Source: Pseudoalteromonas arabiensis (GTDB lineage: Bacteria > Pseudomonadota > Gammaproteobacteria > Enterobacterales > Alteromonadaceae). From it: a DNA stretch of 64,000 nucleotides. Under the pieces are notes generated by a model. That model was not told the DNA's origin. It searched no databases and saw only the letters and a program-made list of their open reading frames with translations. A program made the translations under genes and the position numbers. Location of the stretch: contig NZ_LRUF01000024.1 of NCBI RefSeq assembly GCF_001550155.1, positions 472,648 to 536,647 on the forward strand, written 5' to 3'. Of the stretch, positions 1-11,583 are shown piece after piece. Each line of letters begins with the position of its first letter. Within the stretch, counting starts at the first letter, position 1.

Positions 1-231
1 GTACCGTGATGCAGTTCTTACAATGGCTAAAAAGCGAATAACTCCTGCAGGTGTAAAATAATTCATATGTACACCTGCAATGCCAGCGGCTGCCATTGCG
101 GCTAAAAACCAGCCAGATATTGCAAGCAAGCCAACATTAGCAAGCACAGTCAAGCTTGCTAAAAAAGCGCCCAGTAGCAACATGCCAGCATGAGGTTTGC
201 ACAGTTTTAATAAGCGAATGAAGTTATACAT
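1..231 (-). CDS. cydC: CydC, ABC exporter subunit (N-terminal part, cut by window edge)
   Basis: The 77 codons visible from the ATG at 231 encode the start of a membrane protein. The segment LLAISGWFLAAMA followed by NYFTPAGVIRFLAI is typical of the first membrane span and loop of CydC. CydC pairs with CydD to form the inner-membrane exporter of glutathione/cysteine needed to assemble cytochrome bd and periplasmic c-type haem proteins. The start codon overlaps the last codons of cydD, so the two are translationally coupled. The ATPase domain lies outside the window. Confidence 0.9.
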   Translation of the reverse strand, partial: MYNFIRLLKLCKPHAGMLLLGAFLASLTVLANVGLLAISGWFLAAMAAAGIAGVHMNYFTPAGVIRFLAIVRTASRY

Positions 232-1984
232 GCGCTTCACCTCGACTCACAAGTTTAGCAAACAGACCCGCTTGTTCAGTGAGTTGCTGATAATGACCCG
301 ACTCGATAATTTTACCTTGCTGCATAACGTAAATATTGTCCGCGTGTTTTACCGTATTAAGCCTATGAGCAATAACCAGCACTAAATGATCGTTTGCATA
401 ATCTCGGATTGCTTGATTGATTAGCTGCTCTGTTTGGCTGTCTAAGTGTGCTGTTGGCTCATCAAGCATTAGAATTGGTGCATTCTTTAAAAATGCACGA
501 GCAAGAGCAATACGCTGCTTTTGGCCGCCAGAGAGGCCTTCCCCTTGTTCACCCAGCATAGTATCAAAGCCATTTGGTAAGGCGTTAATAAACTCAAGTG
601 CGCCTGCTTTTCGAGTGGCCGCAATAAGTTCATCATGGCTTGCATCTGGTTTGGCAAGGCGTAGATTGTCGGCAACACTTCGATAAAATAGTGTGGCTTG
701 TTGTGGGATCCACGCAAGTTGCGCCTGCCAATTATGTAGTGCGATATCACTGAGTGCTTGTCCGTTAATATTGATGGCACTGTTAGCTTGATGGTGAAAA
801 CCTAAAAGGCAATCAAAGAGGGTACTTTTACCTGAGCCACTCTCTCCAACAAATGCAATTAACCCTTTATTCGGCAGACTTAAACTAATGTCGGTGACCC
901 CTTCGTTTGTGTCAGGGTAATGATAAGTGAGTCCATGCACGTGTATGTCTTTTAGCGGTGTTGATAATTGTGATGAACCCGTATGCTCATGTGCTTCGCT
1001 GTGATTAATTATATCAACCATATCAGCAGCGGCGCTGATCCCTTCTAACTTTGCATGATAGTGAGTGCCCATTTGTCGAAGTGGTAAGTAAAACTCAGGG
1101 GCCAGTAGTAACACCACAAATCCAGTGGCAAAATCGAGGGTACCAAAAAACAGTCTAAAGCCGATAATTACTGCAACAAGCGCAACACTAATGGTAGCTA
1201 AAAACTCCAAGGCGAAAGAGGATAAAAAGGCGACTTTCAACACCCCCATGGTTGCACCACGGTAGTCATCAGAAATCTGGCTAATATTATTTAGCTCGCG
1301 TTTGGTCGCATTAAATAGCTTAAGCTGAGTCAGTCCTTGCAAACGATCAAAAAAGTAATTGCCAAGTACCGCGAGCTGTTGCCAGCGTTCTTGGTTGAGT
1401 TGCTCCGCTTTGTGACCAACTAAAATCATAAAAAATGGAATAAGCGGGGCCGTTAATAGGAAAATAAGCCCTGCTTTGTAATCGGTTGGAAAAATGACCA
1501 CTAAAATAGCGAGTGGAATAAGTGCGCTGTACGCCACGCTTGGAATGTAGTTTGCGTAATATTGATGAAGTGCTTCAACACCATTATGTAAGGTATTAAG
1601 CGTTGCGCCGTACCCTTTGTGTTCACTGTAAGCAGGGCCTAGTTTAGTTAACTTCGCAAGTAATGTATTGCGCATCACCGTTTTTATTTTTAATGCGGCA
1701 AGGCTACTCACTCGCTCACTCAATGCAACTAATAGGGCGCGAAGCACAATAAGGCTTGCAAGGGGCCATAGTAAAGGAGTGACAGTTTGCAAACTTGCTT
1801 GTTCAAACATAACTTGATGAACTGCGTTTGCCAGTAAATAGCAAGAGGCAATCATTAACAGGGCATTGAGTGTGCCCAGACTAATGCTTAGTTTCAGAAG
1901 CCCTGAAGCGGACTGGCTATACTGCTTTAAGAACGCGCGCAGCGTTTGCTGCTGCGCGCGATTTGGTCGGGGTTTAGTTGTCAT
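224..1984 (-). CDS. cydD: CydD, thiol reductant ABC exporter subunit
   Basis: A 586-residue fused ABC transporter half: an N-terminal six-helix transmembrane domain (about residues 20-330) and a C-terminal ATPase. The ATPase has Walker A GESGSGKST near residue 380, signature LSGGQKQR near 485 and Walker B ILMLDEP near 509. The length matches the CydD family. With CydC it exports reduced thiols to the periplasm, which cytochrome bd maturation requires. The ATG at 1984 lies inside the last codons of cydX, so it belongs to the cydABX-DC operon. Confidence 0.95.
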   Translation of the reverse strand: MTTKPRPNRAQQQTLRAFLKQYSQSASGLLKLSISLGTLNALLMIASCYLLANAVHQVMFEQASLQTVTPLLWPLASLIVLRALLVALSERVSSLAALKIKTVMRNTLLAKLTKLGPAYSEHKGYGATLNTLHNGVEALHQYYANYIPSVAYSALIPLAILVVIFPTDYKAGLIFLLTAPLIPFFMILVGHKAEQLNQERWQQLAVLGNYFFDRLQGLTQLKLFNATKRELNNISQISDDYRGATMGVLKVAFLSSFALEFLATISVALVAVIIGFRLFFGTLDFATGFVVLLLAPEFYLPLRQMGTHYHAKLEGISAAADMVDIINHSEAHEHTGSSQLSTPLKDIHVHGLTYHYPDTNEGVTDISLSLPNKGLIAFVGESGSGKSTLFDCLLGFHHQANSAININGQALSDIALHNWQAQLAWIPQQATLFYRSVADNLRLAKPDASHDELIAATRKAGALEFINALPNGFDTMLGEQGEGLSGGQKQRIALARAFLKNAPILMLDEPTAHLDSQTEQLINQAIRDYANDHLVLVIAHRLNTVKHADNIYVMQQGKIIESGHYQQLTEQAGLFAKLVSRGEAHV

Positions 1985-2126
1985 CGTTGTTTTTGAGTCT
2001 CGCGTACAGCTCTAGCTCATCATCAGCGATGGAATCTTTATGTTGGTGAAATTCGTACCACATGACGTTGATAACCCCAAGTGTACAGGCTAATAGAACA
2101 CCTAATATCCAGGCGAAATACCACAT
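1974..2126 (-). CDS. cydX: CydX, small subunit of cytochrome bd oxidase
   Basis: A 50-codon ORF starting MWYFAWILGVLLACTLGV, one transmembrane helix followed by a charged tail ending in KNNDDN. This is the standard form of CydX (YbgT family), the third subunit that stabilises the bd haems. An AAGGAGG ribosome site lies 7 nt before the ATG. It sits between cydB and cydD and overlaps cydD by 11 nt. Confidence 0.9.
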   Translation of the reverse strand: MWYFAWILGVLLACTLGVINVMWYEFHQHKDSIADDELELYARLKNNDDN

Positions 2127-2138
2127 AATTAAACCTCC

Positions 2139-3278
2139 TTAATAGCTACCGTGCGTGTTGTTTTCAATTTCACTAATCGTTACTTTGCGCCACATCTTCA
2201 CATAACACCAGGTCGTGTAAGTTAAAATTAAAGGAACAAAAATAATGGCAACAACAAACATCACATTTAATGTCATATGGCTCGAAACCGCATCCCACAT
2301 CGTTAAACTAATATTAGGGTTATTGCTCGATGGCATCACAAACGGGAACATTGACATACCTGCTGTAAGAATAACCCCTGCAAGCATTAGACTTGAGGAC
2401 ACAAGTGCTAGTGCAGGCTTGTGTAATTTTGAAAACACCAGCGCCAGAATAGCCATTACAAATGCAAGAGCAGGGAACAACATGGTTAGTGGCATTTTGC
2501 TGTAATTATCAAGCCATGCTCCAGGCGCTTGAGTTACGGTTTTTGCAAGTGGGTTTGCATAACCTTGTGTATCACCCATGCTAACAATTCGATAGCCTTC
2601 AATTTGTGATATCCACACACCAGCAATAGCGAATAACACAATAAATGCCATGAGTGCGTATCGTCCATACTGTGCTGAGCGTTTTGCAACCTCAGCATCT
2701 GTTCGAAGTTGTAACCACATACCAGCATGTCCAACTAACATCAATACACTGATCAAGCCTGCAACAATCGCAAAAGGATTGAGTAAGGCAAAGAATGAGC
2801 CTTGATAGCTTACACGCAATAGCTCATCAATATGGTAAGGCACACCTAGTAATAAGTTACCAAATGCGACCCCAAAAACGAGCGCAGGAATAAAGCTGCC
2901 AGCAAAAAGCCCCCAATCCCAATTGTTACGCCAACGGGTTGACTCAATTTTAGAGCGGTAATCGAAACCTAGCGGTCTAAAAAAGAGTGCGAATAACACC
3001 AGCATCATGGCAAAGTAAAAGCCTGAGAAGGCCGCAGCATAGACCATTGGCCATGCTGCAAATAGTGCGCCGCCAGCGGTGATAAACCACACTTGGTTAC
3101 CATCCCAGTGAGCACCAATGGTGTTAATAACTGTTCTGCGTTCTACATCTGTTTTACCTACTAGGCGAAGCAAAATTGCTACACCCATATCCATGCCGTC
3201 GGTCACGGCAAAACCAATCAGTAATACACCGATTAGTAGCCACCAGATAAATTTAAGTGTTTCGTAATCAAAAATCAT
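2139..3278 (-). CDS. cydB: Cytochrome bd ubiquinol oxidase subunit II
   Basis: A 379-residue polytopic membrane protein of the usual CydB length, starting MIFDYETLKFIWWLLIGVLLIG and containing the conserved GAHWDGNQVWF stretch. CydB is the structural partner of CydA in the high-affinity terminal oxidase that reduces oxygen to water with ubiquinol. Its ATG overlaps the cydA stop codon (ATGA) and has its own AAGGAG ribosome site, so it is tightly coupled to cydA. Confidence 0.97.
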   Translation of the reverse strand: MIFDYETLKFIWWLLIGVLLIGFAVTDGMDMGVAILLRLVGKTDVERRTVINTIGAHWDGNQVWFITAGGALFAAWPMVYAAAFSGFYFAMMLVLFALFFRPLGFDYRSKIESTRWRNNWDWGLFAGSFIPALVFGVAFGNLLLGVPYHIDELLRVSYQGSFFALLNPFAIVAGLISVLMLVGHAGMWLQLRTDAEVAKRSAQYGRYALMAFIVLFAIAGVWISQIEGYRIVSMGDTQGYANPLAKTVTQAPGAWLDNYSKMPLTMLFPALAFVMAILALVFSKLHKPALALVSSSLMLAGVILTAGMSMFPFVMPSSNNPNISLTMWDAVSSHMTLNVMFVVAIIFVPLILTYTTWCYVKMWRKVTISEIENNTHGSY

Positions 3279-4852
3279 GACTGAGCTCCTTGGCTATCTA
3301 CTTTAGCAAGTTCATGATGATATTTACCTGTATGAAGCGAGCTTGGGCCTTGCTTAATAAAGCGCAGCATTAACCAGCCTTCTACCGCAGCAAGCCCAGT
3401 ATAAAATACGATAAAGCCTGTAATACTAATTAAAAGATCATTAACGGTCAGTGACGATGTTGCTAAAAAGGTTGGTAAAATTTCTGATATAGCCCAAGGT
3501 TGACGGCCGTATTCAGCGACAATCCAACCAAACTCAATGGCAATCCAAGGAAGTGGAATACTCCATACCGCAGCCCATAGTAACCAGCGTTTTTGTTCAA
3601 TCACACGGTGTGCATTGTAATAAAATGCCAGAACAAATACCCCAAGCATAAGTACACCGCAGCCCACCATGATTCTAAATGACCAAAACATTGGGCCTAC
3701 TTTAGGAAAGGAGTCTTTAACTGCTTTTTGAATATGTTCTTCTGTAGCATCAACGACATTTGGCGTATAACGCTTCAGAAGTAAACCGTAGCCTAAATCA
3801 TCTTTTAGCGTGTCAAACTTGGCAATATTTTCAGCTGTATCATTACCGCTACGAAGCTTTTCAAGGTATTCATAGGCAAGCATACCATTGCGAATACGTA
3901 CTTCATGTTGTTCTTCAAGCTCTTTGATACCGGTTACTTGCTCATCTATTGAGCGTGTTGCAATAATACCCATAACATAAGGGATTTTAACCGCAGCATG
4001 CGTGACTTGTTCTTCCGAGTCAGGAATACCGACTAAGGTGAATGCCGCAGGCGCTTCTTCGGTATGCCACTCAGCTTCAATGGTGGCGAGTTTTACCTTT
4101 TGAACTTCACCCACTTCATAGCCAGATTCATCCCCAAGTAAAATAACACACAAAATAGAGGCAAGACCAAAACCGGAAGCCACCGAGAATGAGCGCTTAG
4201 CAAAAGCGAGGTCACGACCTTTTAAGATGTACCAGCTACTAATGCCTAATACAAACATCGAGGCAGCAACATAACCTGCAGATACCGTATGAATAAATTT
4301 AACCTGTGCAACAGGGTTGAACACAAGCTCAGCAAAGCTGGTCATTTCCATACGCATGGTTTGATAGTTAAATTCTGCGCCCACAGGGTTTTGCATCCAA
4401 CCGTTAGCAATTAAAATCCACAGTGCAGATAGGTTTGTTCCCAGTGCCATTAAAAAGGTTGCAGCAAGGTGCTGGCGCTTTGTTAGTCGTTCCCAGCCTA
4501 AAAAGAACATACCTACGAACGTCGATTCGAGGAAAAAGGCCATCAGACCTTCAATGGCAAGAGGTGCGCCGAAAATATCGCCCACATAGTGAGAGTAATA
4601 AGACCAATTGGTACCAAACTCAAACTCCATGGTTAGACCTGTAGCCACACCAATAGCAAAGTTTATACCAAACAACTTACCCCAAAACTTAGTCATATCA
4701 CGATAAATTTCGCGACCAGTCATCACATAAACGGACTCCATGATCACTAAAATCCACGTCATACCTAAGGTAAGAGGAACAAATAGGAAGTGAAATAGGG
4801 CAGTGATTGCAAATTGCAATCGCGATAGATCCACAAACGTTTCATCTATCAT
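3275..4852 (-). CDS. cydA: Cytochrome bd ubiquinol oxidase subunit I
   Basis: A 525-residue haem-bearing subunit. The N-terminal LSRLQFAITALFHFLFVPLTLG carries the conserved histidine ligand region, and later spans include GRQPWAI, a CydA signature. The region between about residues 240 and 390 is long and charged, matching the long Q-loop class found in Proteobacteria and agreeing with the presence of cydX. First gene of the cydABX-DC operon; AAGGAG precedes the ATG by 8 nt. Confidence 0.97.
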   Translation of the reverse strand: MIDETFVDLSRLQFAITALFHFLFVPLTLGMTWILVIMESVYVMTGREIYRDMTKFWGKLFGINFAIGVATGLTMEFEFGTNWSYYSHYVGDIFGAPLAIEGLMAFFLESTFVGMFFLGWERLTKRQHLAATFLMALGTNLSALWILIANGWMQNPVGAEFNYQTMRMEMTSFAELVFNPVAQVKFIHTVSAGYVAASMFVLGISSWYILKGRDLAFAKRSFSVASGFGLASILCVILLGDESGYEVGEVQKVKLATIEAEWHTEEAPAAFTLVGIPDSEEQVTHAAVKIPYVMGIIATRSIDEQVTGIKELEEQHEVRIRNGMLAYEYLEKLRSGNDTAENIAKFDTLKDDLGYGLLLKRYTPNVVDATEEHIQKAVKDSFPKVGPMFWSFRIMVGCGVLMLGVFVLAFYYNAHRVIEQKRWLLWAAVWSIPLPWIAIEFGWIVAEYGRQPWAISEILPTFLATSSLTVNDLLISITGFIVFYTGLAAVEGWLMLRFIKQGPSSLHTGKYHHELAKVDSQGAQS

Positions 4853-5274
4853 TGGTTAGCTCCTTGTAAACGGTGCGGTAGACACGACAAATTTAAATTA
4901 TCAAAGTTTCAGTATTTATTGAAACTTCGTAAATAGTAACCTTGTATTCATTTTAGTCAATAGTTAAATAAGAAAATAAGGTGAAATCACTGCTCACCAT
5001 TTCTACAGGTTAGAGATAAAGCTCTAAAGTTTCAAATGATTAATTACTTTAAAGAATAAGATATTCAGTTATTACTTAATGGGTAGCGATTACTTCATTT
5101 GAGGTATCAGCCTTTAGTATGCTGAACTTTGAAGTGATGTAGAGTGACCTAAATGATTAACCTTTGAGCGTTATTTCAATTTCTAGTATTTATTCAGCGC
5201 GTGACATTTATCCTGTTGCTAAAACACGGTAAACTAATTTTTATATGTGCCTTTGAGTTGCGAATTATCAACGA
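4853..5274. promoter_or_regulatory. Divergent intergenic region cydA / lpxB
   Basis: 422 AT-rich bases between divergent operons, so both promoters must lie here. An inverted repeat AAGTTTCA-N8-TGAAACTT at 4904-4927 lies about 50 nt before cydA and could be an operator or an mRNA hairpin. I did not find a convincing FNR (TTGAT-N4-ATCAA) site. No gene-sized ORF is visible. Confidence 0.4.
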
Positions 5275-6432
5275 ATGAAAGAACAAAAAACGCCGTTACG
5301 TATTGCCTTGGTGGCAGGGGAGTTATCGGGTGATATTTTAGGTGAAGGGCTGGTAAAAGCACTTAAAGTCCGTTTTCCAGATGCCATATTTGAAGGCATT
5401 GCAGGCCCACGTATGCAAGCGGCTGGCTGCAAAACACTATTTGATATGGATGAATTATCGGTTATGGGGCTCGTCGAAGTTTTAGGCCGCTTACCGCGTT
5501 TACTTAAAATTCGTAAACAGCTTGTACAGCATTTTATCGAGAACCCGCCTGATGTATTTATTGGTATTGATGCACCAGACTTTAACTTGCGTGTTGAAAA
5601 ACCTTTAAAAGAGGCAGGTATTAAAACGGTTCAATATGTTAGTCCGTCGGTGTGGGCATGGCGTGAAAAACGTATTCACAAAATTAGTGCTGCAACTAAC
5701 TTAGTGTTAGCACTGTTACCGTTCGAAAAAGCATTTTATGATAAGCATAATGTCCCTTGTACATTTGTTGGGCATACGCTTGCAGATGATATTGCGCTTG
5801 AACATGACCAAAATGATGCACGCCATCAGTTAGGTTTAGCTCAAATGGATAAGGTGCTTGCGTTATTACCAGGCAGTCGTGGCTCAGAGGTTGGCCTGTT
5901 AAGCGAAACTTATATTCAAACTGCTGCAAAGCTACAAGCTGCGAACCCTGAGCTGAAAATTGTGGTGCCGTTAGTTAATGAAAAACGAAAAGCTCAATTT
6001 TGCGATGTGTTAGAAAAAACAGCACCCACGTTAAAGTTAAAGTTACTAGACGGTAAATCAAACCTCGCTATGCAAGCGGCGGATGCTATTTTACTGGCAT
6101 CAGGTACGGCAACACTTGAAGGCATGCTTTATAAAAAGCCCATGGTTGTTGGATATAAAATAAAGCCAATGAGTTATTGGATTTTCAAAACATTATTCAC
6201 TTTCAATATTAAATATTTTTCATTGCCAAATTTATTGGCAGATGAAGAACTGGTACCTGAATATTTGCAAACAGAGTGTAATGTTGAGAACTTAGTTGCT
6301 GCATTAACCCCCATGTTAAATTCCGATAATGCAAAACTCAAAGCACGCTTTTTAGCTATTCACAAAGAAATTAGATTAAATGCCAATGAACAAGCTGCGG
6401 CTGCAGTTGCGGAGTTACTAGATGCAGATTGA
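5275..6432 (+). CDS. lpxB: Lipid-A-disaccharide synthase
   Basis: 385 residues, close to the usual ~380. [13 protein letters not shown] at residues 15-27 corresponds to the family's GExSGD motif, and [13 protein letters not shown] lies mid-protein. It condenses UDP-2,3-diacylglucosamine with lipid X to make the lipid A disaccharide at the inner membrane. It overlaps rnhB by 11 nt. In many gammaproteobacteria lpxA and fabZ precede it; here the next gene upstream is the divergent cydA. Confidence 0.96.
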   Translation: MKEQKTPLRIALVAGELSGDILGEGLVKALKVRFPDAIFEGIAGPRMQAAGCKTLFDMDELSVMGLVEVLGRLPRLLKIRKQLVQHFIENPPDVFIGIDAPDFNLRVEKPLKEAGIKTVQYVSPSVWAWREKRIHKISAATNLVLALLPFEKAFYDKHNVPCTFVGHTLADDIALEHDQNDARHQLGLAQMDKVLALLPGSRGSEVGLLSETYIQTAAKLQAANPELKIVVPLVNEKRKAQFCDVLEKTAPTLKLKLLDGKSNLAMQAADAILLASGTATLEGMLYKKPMVVGYKIKPMSYWIFKTLFTFNIKYFSLPNLLADEELVPEYLQTECNVENLVAALTPMLNSDNAKLKARFLAIHKEIRLNANEQAAAAVAELLDAD

Positions 6433-7027
6433 ACGACCCAATGTTAACTTTATTGCGGGTGTCGACGAAGTTGGTCGTGGTCCATTAGTCGGTGATGTAG
6501 TCACAGCCGCGGTTATTTTAGACCCTGCAAAACCTATTGCAGGCTTAACCGACTCAAAAAAGCTTTCCGATAAAAAGCGTCAATTGCTTGCAACCGAAAT
6601 AAAAGAAAAAGCACTTTGCTATGCTATTGGCCGTTGTAGCCCAAGTGAAATTGACGAATTAAATATTTTACATGCCACTATGCTGGCAATGAGTCGTGCT
6701 GTTGAAGGCTTGAGTGTAAAGCCTGAGTTTGTATTTATTGATGGTAATCGTGTGCCAACTCAATTAACGGTCCCCGCTCAAGCTGTTGTAAAAGGTGATA
6801 GTTTAGTGGCTGAAATTTCAGCAGCGTCCATTTTGGCTAAAGTTGCCCGCGATGATGAAATGATCGAGCTTGATAAACGTTATCCAGATTATGGTTTTGC
6901 AGGCCATAAGGGGTACCCGACGAAAGCACATTTTGCGGCACTTGAACAATATGGTGCAATTGCAGAGCATCGTAAAAGCTTTAAACCTGTGCAGCGCATT
7001 TTGGCGTTAAAAGGAGAGCAACGCTAA
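6422..7027 (+). CDS. rnhB: Ribonuclease HII
   Basis: 201 residues with the type 2 RNase H active-site motif [15 protein letters not shown] near the N-terminus, then FIDGNR and [18 protein letters not shown], which supply the remaining acidic residues. It nicks RNA-DNA hybrids and removes single misincorporated ribonucleotides. The ATG lies inside the 3' end of lpxB and the stop codon abuts the dnaE start, as in the common lpxB-rnhB-dnaE arrangement. Confidence 0.96.
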   Translation: MQIERPNVNFIAGVDEVGRGPLVGDVVTAAVILDPAKPIAGLTDSKKLSDKKRQLLATEIKEKALCYAIGRCSPSEIDELNILHATMLAMSRAVEGLSVKPEFVFIDGNRVPTQLTVPAQAVVKGDSLVAEISAASILAKVARDDEMIELDKRYPDYGFAGHKGYPTKAHFAALEQYGAIAEHRKSFKPVQRILALKGEQR

Positions 7028-10000
7028 TGCCAACGCCGCAATTTGTCCACTTACGTGTTCACTCCGACTTCTCAATGGTGGATGGTCTTGCTAAAACTAA
7101 ACCAATAGTTGCAAAGGCTGAAGAGTTACAAATGCCTGCGCTGGCAATCACCGATCAAATGAACTTATGTGGTTTGGTGCGTTTTTATGGTGCTGCCCAT
7201 GGCGCGGGTATTAAACCTATTGTTGGCGCTGATTTTTGGCTAAGAAGCCCTGAGTTTGAAGATGAACCATGTCGTATAACCATATTAGCGAAAGATAATG
7301 ACGGCTATAAAAATCTCACATTATTGATTTCTAAGGCGTATCAACGCGGGCATTTATTTCATCGCCCAGTTATTGATCGTGAATGGTTAGTTGAACTAAA
7401 AGACGGCTTGATTATTCTCTCTGGCGCGAAAGACGGCGATTTAGGTAAAGCACTGCTTAAAGGTAATGCAGGGCTTATTGAGTCAGTAGTAAGCTTTTAT
7501 AAACAGCATTTCAGAGATCATTACTACCTTGAATTAATTCGAACAGAGCGCCCATTAGAAGAAGATTATTTACACCTAGCCGTAGAGCTTGCCGCACAAG
7601 AGCAGTTACCTGTGGTGGCAACAAACGAAGTGGTGTTTTTAAAACCAGAAAACTTTGAAGCTCACGAAATTCGCGTAGCAATTCATGATGGTTACACGCT
7701 TGAAGATAAGCGCAGACCTAAACGCTTTTCAGATCAGCAATATCTAAAAACAGCGGAGCAAATGGCTGAGCTATTTAGTGATATTCCTGAAGCGTTGGAA
7801 AACACTGTGGAAATTGCCAAACGCTGTAATGTAACCGTGCAGCTCGGGACTTACTTCTTACCAGATTACCCAACCGGTTCGCTGAAAATTGAAGACTTCT
7901 TGGTTAAGGTCTCTGAAGATGGCCTTGAAGAGCGTTTACAGTTTTTATTCCCAGATGAGCAAGAGCGAAAAGAAAAACGTGGTGAGTATGACGAGCGTCT
8001 GAAAATAGAGCTCGACGTAATCAACCAAATGGGTTTCCCTGGTTACTTCTTGATCGTAATGGAGTTCATTCAGTGGAGTAAAGATAATAATATTCCGGTA
8101 GGTCCTGGGCGTGGTTCAGGTGCCGGCTCATTGGTGGCTTACGCGCTGAAAATTACCGACCTTGATCCGCTCGAATTTGACTTACTATTCGAACGTTTCT
8201 TGAACCCTGAACGTATTTCAATGCCCGATTTCGACGTTGATTTCTGTATGGATAGGCGCGATGAGGTAATAGATCACGTAGCGGCGCTTTATGGTCGTGA
8301 CGCGGTATCTCAGATTATTACCTTTGGTACCATGGCTGCAAAAGCGGTTATCCGTGACGTAGGCCGTGTACTTGGTCACCCTTACGGCTTTGTTGATCGT
8401 ATTTCGAAATTAGTACCGGGCGATCCGGGTATGACCTTGGCTAAAGCCTTTGATGTTGAGCCGCGGTTACAAGAAGCCTACGACGGTGATGAGGAAGTAA
8501 AAGAACTTATTGATATGTGTCGCATCCTTGAAGGGTGTACACGTAATGCCGGTAAGCACGCTGGTGGTGTTGTAATATCGCCAACAACGATTACTGATTT
8601 TGCCGCCCTTTATTGTGATGATGAGGGTAAATTCCCAGTCACTCAATTTGATAAAAACGACGTTGAGACGGCGGGTTTAGTTAAGTTTGACTTCTTAGGT
8701 CTAAGAACACTTACTATCTTGCAGTGGGCGCTTGATATGACCAACGAGCGCCTTGCCCGTGAGGGTAAAGAGCCGGTTGATATCAACGCCATTCCACTTG
8801 ATGATAAGCCAAGTATTGAGTTATTGCTACGCGCCGAAACCACCGCGGTATTCCAGTTAGAATCTCGTGGTATGAAAGATCTTATTCGTCGTCTAAAGCC
8901 CGACTGCTTCGAAGATATGATCGCACTGGTAGCACTATTCCGCCCAGGTCCATTGCAATCAGGCATGGTAGATAACTTTATCGACCGTAAGCATGGTCGA
9001 GAAGAGTTATCTTATCCAGATGTGCAGTGGCAACACGATAGCTTGATACCGATTCTAGAACCGACCTACGGTATCATTCTTTATCAAGAGCAGGTAATGC
9101 AGATTGCGCAGGTACTGGCTGGCTATACGCTAGGTGGCGCTGACATGCTGCGTCGTGCGATGGGTAAGAAAAAGCCAGAGGAGATGGCAAAGCAACGTTC
9201 AACCTTCGAAGAAGGAGCTGTTAATAACGGAGTTGACGGCGAACTTGCAATGAAAATCTTCGACTTGGTAGAGAAGTTCGCAGGTTACGGTTTCAACAAA
9301 TCTCACTCTGCTGCATATGCTTTAGTGTCGTATCAAACGCTGTGGATGAAAACTCATTACCCAGCAGAGTTTATGGCTGCGGTAATGTCGGCGGATATGG
9401 ATAACACCGATAAAATCGTTACCTTGGTTGATGAATGTGAAAACATGAAACTAACCTTGTTACCGCCTGATGTGAATGCGGGTGAGTACAAGTTTACGGT
9501 TAACCGACAAGGTGAGATTGTATACGGTATTGGCGCCATTAAAGGAGTAGGTGAAGCGCCTGTTGAAGCCATTTTAGAAGCGCGAAGTGAAGGTGGGGCT
9601 TTCAAAGACTTATTTGATTTTTGTGCGCGAGTAGATTTAAAACGCTTAAATAAACGCGTGGTTGAAAAACTTATTTATGCCGGTGCACTTGACCAATTAG
9701 GACCAGATAAAACCCAGCCAGGTCGTGCGACTTTATTAGCCAGCTTAAAAGATGCCATGCGAGCAGCGGATCAGCATCATAAGGCTGAGTCACTAGGGCA
9801 GGCCGATTTATTTGGGTTATTAGCCACAGAGCCTGATGAAGTTGAACAAGCATTTATAAAAGCAACAGGTTTAACTGATAACGAATGGCTTGATGGCGAA
9901 AAAGAAACATTGGGCCTTTATTTAACTGGTCATCCTATAAATCAGTATAGAAAAGAGCTAAGACACTACACATCGGGCCGTCTGGTTGACTTACAACCAA

Positions 10001-10518
10001 CAAACCGCGATGTGCAGTCAACGGCTGCTGGCCTTGTTATTAATGCACGAACCCTTATTAATAAAAAAGGAAATCGGTGGGGTCTTGTAACTTTAGATGA
10101 CAAGAGTGCCCGTATTGATGTACGCTTATTCCCAGAACAGTTTGAAATGTACCAAGATATGCTACAAGTTAATAATATCTTGGTGATATCTGGACAGGTC
10201 AGCTTTGATAACTTCTCCGGTGGCATTACAATGACCGCTAGAGACATATGCACCATTGCTCAAGCGCGAGAAAAACGTATTAAAGCGATTAAAATGACGT
10301 TGAATATGGTGCAAATCGAGGCGAACTTCTTCGATAATTTACAAAAAGTACTGGAACCTTATAAGTTTGGTACTTGTCCTATAAAAGTATTCTATCAACG
10401 TCCGGATGCGTTGGCTGAGATTACCTTAGGAACCGAATGGTGTGTTACGCCTAGTGATGACTTAATTCATAAGTTATCACTGATGGCGGCGCAAGATGTA
10501 GAACTAGAATTTAATTAA
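7027..10518 (+). CDS. dnaE: DNA polymerase III alpha subunit
   Basis: 1163 residues, full length for DnaE. An N-terminal PHP domain begins [16 protein letters not shown]. The polymerase core contains PDFDVDF near residue 400 (two catalytic aspartates), with a third acidic position in the [10 protein letters not shown] region near 557. A helix-hairpin-helix region and a C-terminal OB fold (about 980-1070) follow. It is the replicative polymerase of the holoenzyme. The start touches the rnhB stop (TAATG) and accA follows 16 nt downstream. Confidence 0.98.
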   Translation: MPTPQFVHLRVHSDFSMVDGLAKTKPIVAKAEELQMPALAITDQMNLCGLVRFYGAAHGAGIKPIVGADFWLRSPEFEDEPCRITILAKDNDGYKNLTLLISKAYQRGHLFHRPVIDREWLVELKDGLIILSGAKDGDLGKALLKGNAGLIESVVSFYKQHFRDHYYLELIRTERPLEEDYLHLAVELAAQEQLPVVATNEVVFLKPENFEAHEIRVAIHDGYTLEDKRRPKRFSDQQYLKTAEQMAELFSDIPEALENTVEIAKRCNVTVQLGTYFLPDYPTGSLKIEDFLVKVSEDGLEERLQFLFPDEQERKEKRGEYDERLKIELDVINQMGFPGYFLIVMEFIQWSKDNNIPVGPGRGSGAGSLVAYALKITDLDPLEFDLLFERFLNPERISMPDFDVDFCMDRRDEVIDHVAALYGRDAVSQIITFGTMAAKAVIRDVGRVLGHPYGFVDRISKLVPGDPGMTLAKAFDVEPRLQEAYDGDEEVKELIDMCRILEGCTRNAGKHAGGVVISPTTITDFAALYCDDEGKFPVTQFDKNDVETAGLVKFDFLGLRTLTILQWALDMTNERLAREGKEPVDINAIPLDDKPSIELLLRAETTAVFQLESRGMKDLIRRLKPDCFEDMIALVALFRPGPLQSGMVDNFIDRKHGREELSYPDVQWQHDSLIPILEPTYGIILYQEQVMQIAQVLAGYTLGGADMLRRAMGKKKPEEMAKQRSTFEEGAVNNGVDGELAMKIFDLVEKFAGYGFNKSHSAAYALVSYQTLWMKTHYPAEFMAAVMSADMDNTDKIVTLVDECENMKLTLLPPDVNAGEYKFTVNRQGEIVYGIGAIKGVGEAPVEAILEARSEGGAFKDLFDFCARVDLKRLNKRVVEKLIYAGALDQLGPDKTQPGRATLLASLKDAMRAADQHHKAESLGQADLFGLLATEPDEVEQAFIKATGLTDNEWLDGEKETLGLYLTGHPINQYRKELRHYTSGRLVDLQPTNRDVQSTAAGLVINARTLINKKGNRWGLVTLDDKSARIDVRLFPEQFEMYQDMLQVNNILVISGQVSFDNFSGGITMTARDICTIAQAREKRIKAIKMTLNMVQIEANFFDNLQKVLEPYKFGTCPIKVFYQRPDALAEITLGTEWCVTPSDDLIHKLSLMAAQDVELEFN

Positions 10519-10534
10519 TTAGGTAGTTTAGAGC

Positions 10535-11491
10535 ATGAGCCTCAATTATCTTGATTTTGAGCTTCCAATCGCAGAATTAGAAGCAAAAATTGAAGAATTA
10601 CAAAATGTAAGCCGCGCTGGCGAATTAGACCTTGGATTAGAAGAGGAAGTCAGTCGATTAAAAGAGAAAAGCGCTGAAATGAAAGAGAAAATTTTCTCTG
10701 AATTAGGTGCTTGGCAGGTTTCTCAGTTAGCCCGTCATCCGTTGCGTCCTTATACTCGTGATTACATCGAGCGCATTTTCACGGAGTTTGACGAACTAGC
10801 AGGCGACCGTACTTTTGCTAACGACCCTGCTATTTTAGGTGGTGTTGCACGCTTTGAAGGTCAACCAGTTATGGTTATTGGCCAGCAAAAAGGGCGTGAC
10901 ACGGCTGAAAAAATCAAACGCAACTTTGGTATGCCAAAGCCTGAAGGTTACCGTAAAGCATTGCGCTTAATGGAAATGGCTGAGCGTTTCAAAATGCCAA
11001 TCATGACTTTTATCGACACCCCTGGTGCGTACCCAGGAGTTGGTGCTGAAGAGCGTGGTCAAAGTGAAGCGATTGCACGTAACCTAAAAGTAATGGCGGC
11101 GTTAAAAGTACCAACCATCTGTACCGTAATCGGTGAGGGTGGTTCAGGTGGCGCATTAGCCATTGGTGTGGGCGACCGTGTAAACATGCTGCAATACAGT
11201 ACTTACTCTGTAATTTCACCAGAAGGTTGTGCATCAATCCTTTGGAAAAGCGCAGATAAAGCACCATTAGCTGCAGAAGCAATGGGTGTAACTGCTGCAC
11301 GTGTTAAAGAGCTTGATTTAATCAACAACGTTATTGATGAGCCACTAGGTGGCGCACATCGTAATTACGATGCGATGGCACGTAACCTTAAAAACCAACT
11401 TAAGCGTGACCTTGCTGACCTACAAGGCCTTTCACTTGATGAAATGCTTGATCAGCGTTACAAACGTTTAATGTCGTTTGGTTATTGCTAA
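10535..11491 (+). CDS. accA: Acetyl-CoA carboxylase carboxyltransferase alpha subunit
   Basis: 318 residues, essentially the length of the E. coli protein. The N-terminal helical part is followed by the crotonase-like carboxyltransferase core with [34 protein letters not shown] and [15 protein letters not shown]. With AccD it transfers the carboxyl group from biotin to acetyl-CoA, the first committed step of fatty-acid synthesis. A strong intrinsic terminator follows 17 nt after the stop. Confidence 0.97.
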   Translation: MSLNYLDFELPIAELEAKIEELQNVSRAGELDLGLEEEVSRLKEKSAEMKEKIFSELGAWQVSQLARHPLRPYTRDYIERIFTEFDELAGDRTFANDPAILGGVARFEGQPVMVIGQQKGRDTAEKIKRNFGMPKPEGYRKALRLMEMAERFKMPIMTFIDTPGAYPGVGAEERGQSEAIARNLKVMAALKVPTICTVIGEGGSGGALAIGVGDRVNMLQYSTYSVISPEGCASILWKSADKAPLAAEAMGVTAARVKELDLINNVIDEPLGGAHRNYDAMARNLKNQLKRDLADLQGLSLDEMLDQRYKRLMSFGYC

Positions 11492-11507
11492 ACACAGCTT
11501 ATAATCG

Positions 11508-11536
11508 AAAAAGCCGCTTTTTGCGGCTTTTTTTTG
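11508..11536 (+). terminator. Intrinsic terminator after accA
   Basis: A GC-rich stem AAGCCGC / GCGGCTT with a short T loop is followed by a run of eight T. It ends the lpxB-rnhB-dnaE-accA transcript. Confidence 0.9.
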
Positions 11537-11583
11537 TTTTATAATGCCTGTAACTACTAAGCTTGTATATTGATTGGTTTTTA

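Noticed and set aside
4853..5274. FNR or ArcA box before cydA
   Set aside because: No TTGAT-N4-ATCAA match; only an unassigned inverted repeat is visible.
9671..10256. Minus-strand ORFs inside dnaE and other large genes
   Set aside because: They are shadows of strongly conserved plus-strand genes and lack ribosome sites or recognisable domains.
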